A stretch of 17,094 bases of DNA, taken from DATGMS01 sp040905145. GTDB taxonomy: Bacteria; Bacteroidota; Bacteroidia; Cytophagales; Cyclobacteriaceae. This document shows, piece after piece, positions 7,702 to 14,947 of the stretch. Location of the stretch: positions 1 through 17,094 of the forward strand of contig JBBDSC010000213.1 of assembly GCA_040905145.1 (NCBI GenBank), read 5' to 3'. A program made the position numbers and the translations under genes. Numbering within the stretch: the stretch's first letter is position 1; each line of letters begins with the position of its first letter. The notes beneath the pieces were generated by a model. The model saw only the letters and a list, made by a program, of their open reading frames with translations, was not told where the DNA came from and did no database searches.

Positions 7702-8925
7702 ATGACAAAAATTTCAGTCCTGTTGGTTTGGGCACTTATTTCTTTGGTAAAAACATGTCCGCATCATTTAGACGAATCATACGGAACCTTTCTAATAAGC
7801 TATGATAGTTTGATCAAGAATAAAGCGCTCATAAATGAGAATGACGATTTTTTAGTAAAAGCCCAGGAAATTTTGCTTCAGAAAGCGGATGAAATTTTAG
7901 AGGGGGAACCTTATTCGGTCACCTATAAGGAAAAAATCCCTGAGGGTGCCACCATTCATGATTATGTTAGTTTGGCTCCTTATATGTGGCCTGATCCTAC
8001 AAAGGAGGATGGATTGCCCTTTATCCAAAAGGATGGAAAAAGGAATCCCTTTGTGACGACGTTTAGGGATGCAAAGATGCTTAATGGTGTAAGCAATGAT
8101 GTTCAAATCTTGGGCTTGGCCTATTTCTTTTCGGAAGATGAAAAATATGCCAAGCGTGCCCAATATTTGTTAGAAGTGTTTTTTATGGATAATTCAACAA
8201 AAATGAATCCGAATTTTGATTTTTCACAACTGGTAATGGGTAAAAAAGCATCAGGGGGAAATATAATAGGGGCCAATGCTTTATTGAAGGTTATAGATGG
8301 TATTCAGCTGATAAAAATGTCGGATTCCTGGACCACCAAGGACCAAAGGGAGATGGAAAGTTGGTTTAAATCTTTCTTGGATTGGATGAGGAATAGTAGA
8401 AAAGGGAAAGTTGAAGCGAGAAGACAGAATAATATAGCAACTTTTTATACGATTCAGGCAACTACATTTTCTTTGTTTATTAATAATAGAGATTTGGCAA
8501 AAGAAATAATTGAATCAAGGGCATATAAAAATATTAAAGAACAGATTGCCAAAGACGGCAGTATGCCAAGAGAATTGAAACGGGCACAGCCTTGGAATTA
8601 TGTTAGTTATAATTTAGGAGCCTTCCATGACCTCATAAAGGTTGGCAGACATGTGGACATAGATCTTTGGGAGTACTCAACGGAAAATAGCGGGAGTATA
8701 AGGCAAGCCTATGATTGGGTGGAATCGTATAATAGTAACAGTGATAGGAACAGTTTCAATTTTCATGGTCAATTCATTGAAAAAAATAATATAAGAAGGT
8801 TTATAACAAACAATCCAAGACCTGATAATAGAAAAGGGCAAAGGAATTTGTCAGATATCCGGGCCAAGTATGGGGTGAATGGGGAAGTGACTAGGGACAA
8901 TTACATTAATATTTTAACAAAATAG
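7702..8925 (+). CDS. Alginate-lyase-family protein (PF05426-like), active-site His replaced
   Basis: A 407-residue protein resembling the alginate lyase superfamily (PL5-type alpha-toroid fold). Recognisable blocks are 'DYVSLAPYMWPDP', 'DGKRNPFV', 'MNPNFDFSQLVMG', 'RRQNNIATFYTIQ' and 'DGSMPRELKRAQPWNYVSYN'. In active PL5 enzymes the NNH motif supplies catalytic Asn and His, with Arg and Tyr downstream. Here the motif reads N243-N244-I245, so the histidine is lost, while R294 and Y300 are candidates for the other two. The N-terminus is hydrophobic (about residues 4-17) and looks like a weak signal peptide without a clear lipobox, so periplasmic export is likely but not certain. I prefer ATG 7702; an in-frame TTG lies at 7696. 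Lyases of this type in EPS loci trim or release polymer; this one could instead bind sugar or act on a different uronate. Local AT content is high near the altered motif (14 G/C in 8461-8520). Confidence 0.78.
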   Translation: MTKISVLLVWALISLVKTCPHHLDESYGTFLISYDSLIKNKALINENDDFLVKAQEILLQKADEILEGEPYSVTYKEKIPEGATIHDYVSLAPYMWPDPTKEDGLPFIQKDGKRNPFVTTFRDAKMLNGVSNDVQILGLAYFFSEDEKYAKRAQYLLEVFFMDNSTKMNPNFDFSQLVMGKKASGGNIIGANALLKVIDGIQLIKMSDSWTTKDQREMESWFKSFLDWMRNSRKGKVEARRQNNIATFYTIQATTFSLFINNRDLAKEIIESRAYKNIKEQIAKDGSMPRELKRAQPWNYVSYNLGAFHDLIKVGRHVDIDLWEYSTENSGSIRQAYDWVESYNSNSDRNSFNFHGQFIEKNNIRRFITNNPRPDNRKGQRNLSDIRAKYGVNGEVTRDNYINILTK

Positions 8926-9074
8926 GCTCTGCTCAACATCCCATGGTTTTTCAAGCCAGGCTATTTACAGGTGACCATTTTCCAATCTTTCTCTAATCTA
9001 TTGTCCGGTTTCTGGATTTCTCAAATTATTTTCAGAAGGATAAGCCCTAGAGTTGTGATATTTTAAAATTGGAA

Positions 9075-9107
9075 TTTGGGAAACAATAAATATTATCCCT
9101 ATTTTTG
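9075..9107 (+). promoter_or_regulatory. Bacteroidota-type promoter for the WecA-like gene
   Basis: TTTG (9075-9078) and TATTTTTG (9100-9107) are separated by 21 bases and match the Bacteroidota sigma-A consensus TTTG / TAnnTTTG. The box ends 15 bases before the ATG at 9123, implying a very short leader. It suggests that the initiating transferase is expressed separately from the upstream glycosyltransferase genes. Confidence 0.65.
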
Positions 9108-9122
9108 CGTAAATAAAAACTT

Positions 9123-10277
9123 ATGGAAATTTTTCTGTCAACGGTCACCTCATTTTTCTTCGGTTTTCTGATTACTCCAGTTTTAATTTTTTTATTAAAA
9201 AAAGGAAACATTATAGATGCACCGGGTGGCAGAAAGATCCATGTAGGCTTTGTGCCGTCCATGGGGGGCATTGCGATCATCATGGCCACTTTTGGAGGAG
9301 TGCTTAGCTGGTTTTCTTTTGAACAGCTCATAGAGACCAGGTATTTTCTTGTAGCCTTGGGGATTATGTTTTCAGTGGGCTTGAGGGATGATTTAATTGA
9401 ATTGTCAGCTGTTCAAAAATTGATCGGGCAGTGTATACCCGCTTTTTTTGTGATCATCATGGCCGATATTAGGTTTACCAGTCTTTATGGTTTTCTGGGC
9501 ATATATGACCTTCCTTACCTTATAAGTGTCCCGCTCTCCTTTTTAGTAATAATAGTGCTTACTAATTCCTTTAATTTAATAGATGGATTGGATGGACTCG
9601 CTGGCACTTTGAGTGTGATCGCCTTATCATTCTTGGGTTGGTGGTTTTACTATGCGGATATGATGGCCTATAGCTTGCTCTCATTTACCTTGGTAGGAGG
9701 AGTGCTTTCGTTCCTGGTTTTCAACTGGCATCCGGCAAAAATATTTATGGGGGATACAGGATCTTTGAGTTTGGGCTTTGCACTGACTACTTTGATGATG
9801 TTATTTGTGGACACAAACGGAACGATGCTGGCTTCTGAAGGATGGAAGATCAATGCCCCACTGGCTGCGGGGATAGCCCTAATGATTGTCCCGATATATG
9901 ATACGATTCGCATCTTTACCAAAAGATCCTTGAAAGGGAAGTCACCACTTAAGCCGGACAAAAGCCATATCCACCACTTTTTGCTAAGAATGGGTCTCCA
10001 ACATAATGAAGTGGCTATTCTTTTAGGAGTGGTTAAAATGGCTTTTCTAGGAATGGTGTTTTTTGGATCGGCATTCAATGATCATGTGATGATCCCTATG
10101 GTAATTGTCTTGGCAGTAGTTTTAGGGATTTGGCTGGACGAAAGAACGCTGAAGAAAATAAAAATCAGCAGCAAAAGAGCTCCCGCCCGATTTGAAGTGG
10201 AAGCTTCTAGAAGGTCCCATAGAAGGCCGAAAATTGCCCAAAAAGTCTTTGACCACAATAAGATCAACATGAATTGA
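9123..10277 (+). CDS. WecA/TagO-family undecaprenyl-phosphate sugar-1-phosphate transferase
   Basis: A 384-residue polytopic phosphoglycosyl transferase that should transfer a HexNAc-1-phosphate, probably GlcNAc-1-P, from its UDP donor to undecaprenyl phosphate. This begins assembly of the lipid-linked repeat unit. Family signatures are all present: 'RKIHVGFVPSMGGIAI' (37-52), the catalytic Asp pair in 'GLRDDLIELS' (D89-D90), 'NSFNLIDGLDGLAG' (148-161), 'FMGDTGSLSLGF' (208-219) and 'KSHIHHFLLRMGL' (280-292). About ten hydrophobic helices lie between and around them. The last 45 residues are a basic, probably cytoplasmic tail without a known motif. Length is within the range for this family (about 350-390). 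It converges with the kinase gene on the other strand. The donor could be another UDP-HexNAc; that cannot be settled from sequence. Confidence 0.92.
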   Translation: MEIFLSTVTSFFFGFLITPVLIFLLKKGNIIDAPGGRKIHVGFVPSMGGIAIIMATFGGVLSWFSFEQLIETRYFLVALGIMFSVGLRDDLIELSAVQKLIGQCIPAFFVIIMADIRFTSLYGFLGIYDLPYLISVPLSFLVIIVLTNSFNLIDGLDGLAGTLSVIALSFLGWWFYYADMMAYSLLSFTLVGGVLSFLVFNWHPAKIFMGDTGSLSLGFALTTLMMLFVDTNGTMLASEGWKINAPLAAGIALMIVPIYDTIRIFTKRSLKGKSPLKPDKSHIHHFLLRMGLQHNEVAILLGVVKMAFLGMVFFGSAFNDHVMIPMVIVLAVVLGIWLDERTLKKIKISSKRAPARFEVEASRRSHRRPKIAQKVFDHNKINMN

Positions 10278-10282
10278 AAAAG

Positions 10283-10453
10283 GGGATTGTAGAGACTGGA
10301 GAGACTGTAGGGAGGGGGAGACCGAAGGGACCATAGAGACGAAGAGACCATAGAGACGAAGAGACTGTAGGGATGGGGAGACCGAAGAGACGGAGCCTCA
10401 TCTCTTAGTCCCTTAGTCTCTACTGTCCCTCAGTCCCTACGGTCCTTTAGTCT
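10283..10453. repeat. Inverted array of degenerate 8-9 bp units between convergent genes
   Basis: The forward arm (10283-10395) consists of head-to-tail 8-9 bp units of the form (G/R)GGAC or GAGAC plus 3-4 bases, such as GAGACTGTA, GAGACCGAA, GAGACCATA, GAGACGAA and GGGATGGG. About 13 units can be read. Bases 10301-10331 and 10361-10391 repeat with two mismatches exactly 60 bp apart, and the 17-mer GAGACGAAGAGACCATA lies inside. The second arm (10399-10453) carries the same unit type in inverse orientation (for example AGTCTCTAC at 10415-10423 complements GTAGAGACT at 10289-10297). RNA from either strand could fold into a long imperfect hairpin. Its position between two convergent stop codons suggests a bidirectional terminator or transcript-end structure, or an interspersed genomic repeat family. 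Confidence 0.8.
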
Positions 10454-10466
10454 AAAAAGTGGGCCC

Positions 10467-12908
10467 CTATGATCGTCTTTTAAGCATCCTTTTCCACCAG
10501 CCATTGCCTTTCACCTCATCTTCATGATATCCATGGCTTCCCCTGCCATAACTTCCATAGCCATAGCTGCCGTAAGTACCGTAGCTTCCATAGCCATTAT
10601 CCACTTCCACACCGTTCATGATGGCATACAGCTTTTTGACACTCCCTTTAAGGTGAAGATTATTGATAAAATCAATAGACTGCTTATAGGAATAATCTTG
10701 ACGGACAATCATCATATTCAAGTCAGCATATTTGAATATTTCCAAAGTTTCGGATACTAAACCTATGGGAGGACAATCCAGGATCACTACATCATAGGTC
10801 TCCCTTAATTCATCCATTAATGATACAAACTTGTCCTGTAACAGAAGTTCTGCCGGGTTAGGCGGTGGGGGCCCCGAAAGGAGCACGTCCAGATTTTCAT
10901 CCGCCGTCGTTTTTATCATGGACCTCCAGTCCTGTTCGGTACTTAAATACGTACTGACCCCTCTATCATTGATCATGTTAAAGTCATCAGCTATCCGTGG
11001 CTTTCTTAAGTCTAATCCTACCAGCACGCATTTTTTATCACTGATAGCGTAAATAGAGGCCATATTAATCGAGCAGAAGGTCTTGCCTTCCCCGGAGATA
11101 GAAGAAGATATGGCTACCACCAATCTACTCTGACGTGGTGACAGGAAACTCATGTTGGCACGGAGGTTTCGGAAAGATTCCGTAATCATGGATTTTGGAT
11201 TGGAAAAAATAACCAGGTTGGTGTCCAGCTTGCTTACGCCCACCAGGCCTATAAGTGGGACTTTCAGTGCTTTCTCCACTTCTTTTGGATCCCGGATCTT
11301 CCTGTTGAAAAAATCCCGGACGGTAATAAAACCAATGGGAACGGCCAGGCCCAGGATCAATCCGATCAGATAATTCAAACTTCTTTTTGGAGATACCGGG
11401 ATACTGCCGGAGCGCCCCACATCCAGAATGCCATTGGTGGGGGAATTGGAAGCCCGGGTGATTTCCGCCTCGGCCCTTTTCTCCAAAAGGTAGACATAAA
11501 TGTTTTCGTTGATGGAAAATTGTCTTTGAATGCTCAACAAATTTCTTTCAGTGGACGGTAACCGATTGATTTCCCTTTCTGCTGCCTGTAATCTATTGTT
11601 GATTTCCACAAGGGCGTTTTCTGAATTGGTGATTGCGCTACGGAGATTTTCCAACAAGGTGTTTTTGGTGTTTCTTATCTTGGAAACCACTTCCTGAACT
11701 GCCGGCGTCTGATCGGAAAATGTTGCCGTTAGCCTAACCCTTTCGCTTTGTAATTCTGCCATACTGATTACCAAGGCATTGAGCAAAGGATCCTGTATCC
11801 CAATGACAGAGGGGGCTACCAAATCATCCAACTGTTCCTCTTTCAGGTATTCCGTCAAGGTCCGGTAATATCTTAAGGACAAATTGATCTGTGCCTTTTC
11901 TTTTTCCAATTCTTCAAGCCTTTGGAAAATGGCCGTACCCTCCTCGGTCAGATTAAATACATTGTTATTGCTTCTATAGGTTTCTAACCGATCTTCTATA
12001 TAAGATAGGGAATCGGTGATACCCGACAGTTGCTGGTCGATAAAATAAACTGTATTGGCCGCCGATTTGTTTTTTTCCAACAGCTCCCGCTCCAAGTAAA
12101 CCTCCATCAATTTATTCAGGTAATCTTCCCCTTTTCTTCTGTTGTTCAATTCCAGGCTAAGGGTCAAGATAGTGGAATTTTTATTTAAGGGATTTACCTC
12201 TAAGTCGCTCCTGTAGGCATTTGCCAGGGAGGGGGTATCGGTTAAATGAAAATAAATCTCTTCCCCGGGTTCCGCAGATAAATCAGATACTTTGAATTTA
12301 AAGTGTTCATCCTGAATCCAGGAACCAAAAGCATATTCTCCGGCAATGTTTTCCAATAAACTGGCCCTGGTCTTGTAATGCGGATCACTAGGGGAAAACA
12401 CAAAAAAATCATTCTCTACTATTTCTAGATTGAATTTTTGTTCATTTATCTTCTTAATGCTGAACATGCCCCCCACCAATTGGGGATGATTCCAGTCTGC
12501 CTCTACCAAAAAAGAGGAATTGCCATAAATTTCCGTTTTTTTTACAAATCCATCTTTATAATAGAATATATTGAAATTCAATGCGCTTAAAGCCTCATGA
12601 GCCAGGGTATAGCTTTTAAGAATGCCCATTTCATTTTCCACATTACTTTTTGGTACGGATAAACCGGCATTTTCAAAAAGATCTGCGCCCAAAGCACCGG
12701 AAGGTTCATCGTTCACCAAAACAGTTGATTCTATTTTGTAAATAGGTGTGGCATACCGGTTGGCCAAAAGGGCACAAAAAATGCCCAAAAAAGTACAACC
12801 TATTATATAAGGCCAATATTTTAGATATTTAAATAAAACCTCCTTAAGGTCTATTTGCTCTTCATCTTGTTCCAAACCAGGATTGGTAGATTGAGGGGTA
12901 CTTGTCAT
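10467..12908 (-). CDS. Wzc-type polysaccharide co-polymerase with C-terminal tyrosine autokinase
   Basis: An 813-residue bacterial tyrosine kinase fused to a chain-length (Wzz/GNVR) module. It is an inner-membrane protein whose autophosphorylation cycle controls polymerisation and export. Order: cytoplasmic N-terminus, membrane helix at about 33-50, large coiled-coil-rich periplasmic domain, GNVR-like segment ('STERNLLSIQRQF' onward) and second helix at about 510-530. The BY-kinase domain follows, with Walker A 'GEGKT' (606-610), Walker A' 'LDLRKPR' (632-638) and Walker B 'VVILDCPP' (707-714). The tail holds a tyrosine cluster (Y773, Y776, Y779, Y782, Y784, Y787, Y794) in a Gly/Ser-Tyr pattern, the expected autophosphorylation site. 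The one-piece Wzc layout fits the family length. The ATG lies two bases after the stop of the export lipoprotein, so the two are one operon. No matching phosphatase is visible. Confidence 0.94.
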   Translation of the reverse strand: MTSTPQSTNPGLEQDEEQIDLKEVLFKYLKYWPYIIGCTFLGIFCALLANRYATPIYKIESTVLVNDEPSGALGADLFENAGLSVPKSNVENEMGILKSYTLAHEALSALNFNIFYYKDGFVKKTEIYGNSSFLVEADWNHPQLVGGMFSIKKINEQKFNLEIVENDFFVFSPSDPHYKTRASLLENIAGEYAFGSWIQDEHFKFKVSDLSAEPGEEIYFHLTDTPSLANAYRSDLEVNPLNKNSTILTLSLELNNRRKGEDYLNKLMEVYLERELLEKNKSAANTVYFIDQQLSGITDSLSYIEDRLETYRSNNNVFNLTEEGTAIFQRLEELEKEKAQINLSLRYYRTLTEYLKEEQLDDLVAPSVIGIQDPLLNALVISMAELQSERVRLTATFSDQTPAVQEVVSKIRNTKNTLLENLRSAITNSENALVEINNRLQAAEREINRLPSTERNLLSIQRQFSINENIYVYLLEKRAEAEITRASNSPTNGILDVGRSGSIPVSPKRSLNYLIGLILGLAVPIGFITVRDFFNRKIRDPKEVEKALKVPLIGLVGVSKLDTNLVIFSNPKSMITESFRNLRANMSFLSPRQSRLVVAISSSISGEGKTFCSINMASIYAISDKKCVLVGLDLRKPRIADDFNMINDRGVSTYLSTEQDWRSMIKTTADENLDVLLSGPPPPNPAELLLQDKFVSLMDELRETYDVVILDCPPIGLVSETLEIFKYADLNMMIVRQDYSYKQSIDFINNLHLKGSVKKLYAIMNGVEVDNGYGSYGTYGSYGYGSYGRGSHGYHEDEVKGNGWWKRMLKRRS

Positions 12909-12910
12909 TA

Positions 12911-13717
12911 CTAATTTAAAATTAAATTTAACACCAAAGCGGCTGCGGTGATTGAGGTAACAATGAGTTGCAGGGACTGGGATATGTTTTCCCCTGCCCC
13001 TAATTCCCTCACCCGCATGGGTTCGACATAAAGCTGGTCATTGGGTTGGATAAAATAGTAGGGAGTGTGGATGATGTTTCGGTCATTTAAATTGATCCGG
13101 TGAAGTTTGGTCCCTTCCGGATATTGCCGCATCAGCAAAACTTCATCCCTTTTGGCCAATACCGTCAGGTCTCCCGCATTGGCAATGGCTTCAAAAATGG
13201 TCATTCTGTCCTGTAGCACCACATATTTTCCGGGCCTTCTCACTTCTCCCAACGCACTGTACCGGATCCCCCCCAATTTCACCCGAATAAAATAATCGTT
13301 GTTGGTAAAATATTTATCCAGTTCCCTGGCAATTTCATTTTTTGCTTCCGTCAGGGTTTTGTTTGTGAGGTTCACCTTTCCTACTAAGGGGAGTTCGATA
13401 AATCCTTCTTTATCCAATGAAAAACCTGTCATGTAATAAATATCCCCTCCTGAAGAAGTAACCCCTTGGCTCATGTTGGTATTGCCGCGTGGCCTGACAT
13501 TGAAAAGCTCATTCATGTCTGCGTCCGAGGTCTGTATCTGGACGTCTACAATATCGTTGTATTGCAGGCGGTATTCAGCAAAGGCATAAGTGATCAGGGA
13601 ATCCTCCGGGATAGGATTCTTTCCTTCCAGGTTTTGCAAATAAATAATTTTTTCATTGGATACACAGGAACTAGCAAAGGCTGCCATCAGGCAAACAATT
13701 AAAATCTTTAATTTCAT
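12911..13717 (-). CDS. Outer-membrane polysaccharide export lipoprotein (Wza-like, Poly_export + SLBB)
   Basis: A short export protein, 268 residues from the chosen start. An upstream in-frame ATG at 13738 would add seven residues (MIHENPP). I choose ATG 13717 because it begins a classical lipoprotein signal: K-L-K, a hydrophobic stretch and lipobox ASSC, giving lipidated Cys18. It also leaves room for a leader after the -7 box at 13747-13754. The Poly_export domain begins around 'YRLQYNDIVDVQIQTSDADM'. One SLBB unit follows ('ALGEVRRPGKYVVLQDRMT...ANAGDL'), then 'FIQPNDQLYVEPM' and a C-terminal hydrophobic helix ('LIVTSITAAALVLNLIL') that may span or sit in the outer membrane, as in Wza-type channels. 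It forms a two-gene operon with the Wzc-type kinase, a standard PCP/OPX pair. It is unlike the large multi-SLBB protein at the start of the window, so it is not a simple duplicate. Confidence 0.92.
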   Translation of the reverse strand: MKLKILIVCLMAAFASSCVSNEKIIYLQNLEGKNPIPEDSLITYAFAEYRLQYNDIVDVQIQTSDADMNELFNVRPRGNTNMSQGVTSSGGDIYYMTGFSLDKEGFIELPLVGKVNLTNKTLTEAKNEIARELDKYFTNNDYFIRVKLGGIRYSALGEVRRPGKYVVLQDRMTIFEAIANAGDLTVLAKRDEVLLMRQYPEGTKLHRINLNDRNIIHTPYYFIQPNDQLYVEPMRVRELGAGENISQSLQLIVTSITAAALVLNLILN

Positions 13718-13746
13718 TGGTGGATTTTCATGAATCATCGAAAGTA

Positions 13747-13754
13747 CAAAGGTA
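13747..13754 (-). promoter_or_regulatory. Putative -7 box of the export/kinase operon
   Basis: On the minus strand this reads TACCTTTG, a full match to the Bacteroidota TAnnTTTG box. Transcription would begin at about 13740, which excludes or makes leaderless the ATG at 13738 and favours ATG 13717. I could not find a TTTG or TTG -33 box at normal spacing, so support is partial. Confidence 0.5.
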
Positions 13755-13814
13755 GGAGTTCCATTCCATAGATTTGGTTAAAAATTTAAAAATATGAACA
13801 AAGGTTTTAAAAAC

Positions 13815-13834
13815 ACAAAAGATCATGCTTTTGT
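13815..13834. promoter_or_regulatory. Palindrome between divergent promoters, candidate operator
   Basis: ACAAAAG (13815-13821) and CTTTTGT (13828-13834) are perfect inverse complements around ATCATG. The site lies between the -7 box of the export operon and the -33 box of the regulator gene, where an operator shared by both could act. Binding by the adjacent winged-helix protein is only an inference. Confidence 0.4.
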
Positions 13835-13901
13835 TATAGTTGCTTGTTCACAAGGATTGTATTGTTCAATATATTCCAAATTCGGCAGAACTCCGGTTCG
13901 G

Positions 13902-13945
13902 CAATAAGCAATTCGTCAATCACCAATTGCCAATCACCCGTCAAT
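13902..13945. repeat. Short CAAT-phased degenerate repeat
   Basis: CAAT occurs six times at 13902, 13909, 13917, 13924, 13931 and 13942, spaced 7, 8, 7, 7 and 11 bases, with recurring TTGC, TCAC and TCGT fillers. It directly precedes the regulator promoter. It has the look of a small intergenic micro-repeat; function unknown. Confidence 0.45.
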
Positions 13946-13960
13946 TTAAATAAGAATCAT

Positions 13961-13991
13961 TTTGAATATAAAAATCCATCGAGTACTTTTG
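13961..13991 (+). promoter_or_regulatory. Bacteroidota-type promoter of the winged-helix regulator
   Basis: TTTG (13961-13964), 19 bases, then TACTTTTG (13984-13991): a full match to the TTTG / TAnnTTTG consensus at standard spacing. The predicted start of transcription lies at about 13997-13999, some 20 bases before the ATG at 14017. This is the best-supported promoter in the window. Confidence 0.72.
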
Positions 13992-14016
13992 TTGCTCATT
14001 TAGGAAGAATGCCACT

Positions 14017-14535
14017 ATGCTTGATTCTTTGATTACTTCCAAAACAAGACTGAAACTTTTGGTGAAGTTTTTTATAAATGCCAACAACCATAGCCATCTC
14101 CGGGGCTTGGCAGAGGAATTTGGAGAATCTACCAATGCCATCCGTAAAGAATTAAACCACCTCACAGAAGCAGGCTATTTGCAAAAAGAAGCCATTAAAA
14201 ATAAAATCAGCTACAGCGCCAACACCCAACATCCTTTGTTTGGAAATTTGCAGGTGATCGTGAGAAAATACGTCGGCTTTGACACCTTGGTGGATCAGGT
14301 GCTGGAAAGAATGGGAGCAGTGGAAAGGGTGGTGGTGACAGGAGACTATGCTAATGGGGTGGATTCCGGGACTATCTCCGTTAATATCATTGGTCGCAAG
14401 ATCAATAAATCCTATATCAGGCAATTAAGCAGAAAAGTGGAAGGGCTGATCGAAAGAAAAGTGAATTTTAAAATAAAAGAAACAGAGGATGTCTCCGAAG
14501 GATTGATCCTCTACGAGAGAAAAACCAACAAATAG
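14017..14535 (+). CDS. Winged-helix regulator with nucleotidyltransferase-like C-terminal half
   Basis: A 172-residue putative transcription factor. Residues 10-60 form an ArsR/MarR-like winged helix ('HLRGLAEEFGESTNAIRKEL', then 'LTEAGYLQKE' as the wing), with the recognition helix around 38-48. The C-terminal half (about 75-155) resembles the small nucleotidyltransferase fold. 'VVVTGDYANG' (106-115) sits where NTases have G-S and a turn, and 'GTISVNIIG' (118-126) sits at the position of the D-x-D strand. The acidic catalytic residues are replaced by Ser and Asn, so catalysis is unlikely and a ligand-sensing or structural role is more plausible. The gene has its own promoter, is divergent from the export/kinase operon and precedes the UDP-glucose dehydrogenase gene, so it may regulate polysaccharide synthesis. 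The DNA-binding call is firm; the second-domain call is inference. Confidence 0.72.
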   Translation: MLDSLITSKTRLKLLVKFFINANNHSHLRGLAEEFGESTNAIRKELNHLTEAGYLQKEAIKNKISYSANTQHPLFGNLQVIVRKYVGFDTLVDQVLERMGAVERVVVTGDYANGVDSGTISVNIIGRKINKSYIRQLSRKVEGLIERKVNFKIKETEDVSEGLILYERKTNK

Positions 14536-14947
14536 ACCGGACTACTTTGGTTTATTTTAACTTAATTTGCTCCTTAGGCCATTCTTGGAATGGGACCGAC
14601 AGGGCGAAGCTGGGCAAAATGTCTACTATTTTAGGTACATCTCGAAAGCGCTGAAAAAGAGTTTGGAGAAAGCCGGTGGGAATAAAAGTAACTGAATTTT
14701 TGCATGAAAAGGCAGCCATTGTTTTTCACCAAGATCGCAGAAAAAAGGTTGGAATAGAGATTGCATAGGCGGTATGGATAAGGTCAAAGATATATCCAGG
14801 ATAAAAAACAAGAGCAGTGTATTCCATTAAAGAGGCAATTTCCATGTATAAAGAAGCATTTACATATAAAATAATTACAAATATCCGGCAATTTTAACGT
14901 CGGAAGCTTATCAATAAATTTACACTTTTTCTAAATTAAATAGCACT
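14536..14947. other. 412-base gap with possible coding remnants
   Basis: No recognisable gene lies here. A frame without ATG (TTG 14567 to TGA 14695, 42 codons) reads protein-like, ending 'YYFRYISKALKKSLEKAGG'. A 17-codon frame from ATG 14704 (MKRQPLFFTKIAEKRLE) and other short protein-like stretches in other frames follow. This pattern fits a decayed gene or chance; I recognise no family. No full TAnnTTTG box was found upstream of the dehydrogenase gene, so its promoter is undefined. Confidence 0.3.

Noticed and set aside
9668..10078. 136-codon minus-strand frame opposite the WecA-like gene
   Set aside because: It is antisense to conserved transferase motifs and has no independent support.
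10283..10453. CRISPR-like array
   Set aside because: Units are only 8-9 bp, degenerate and contiguous, with no unique spacers, and no cas genes are present.
10460..10470. GGGCCC palindrome plus T-run (minus strand) as kinase terminator
   Set aside because: The palindrome has no room for a loop; the larger inverted array next to it is the better candidate.
13718..13738. Upstream ATG extending the export lipoprotein by seven residues
   Set aside because: The extension (MIHENPP) precedes a standard lipoprotein signal, and the -7 box would leave almost no leader, so ATG 13717 is preferred.
14626..14811. 61-codon minus-strand reading frame
   Set aside because: It is rich in Phe/Leu/Pro, without a recognisable motif or promoter; it looks like a chance frame in the gap before ugd.
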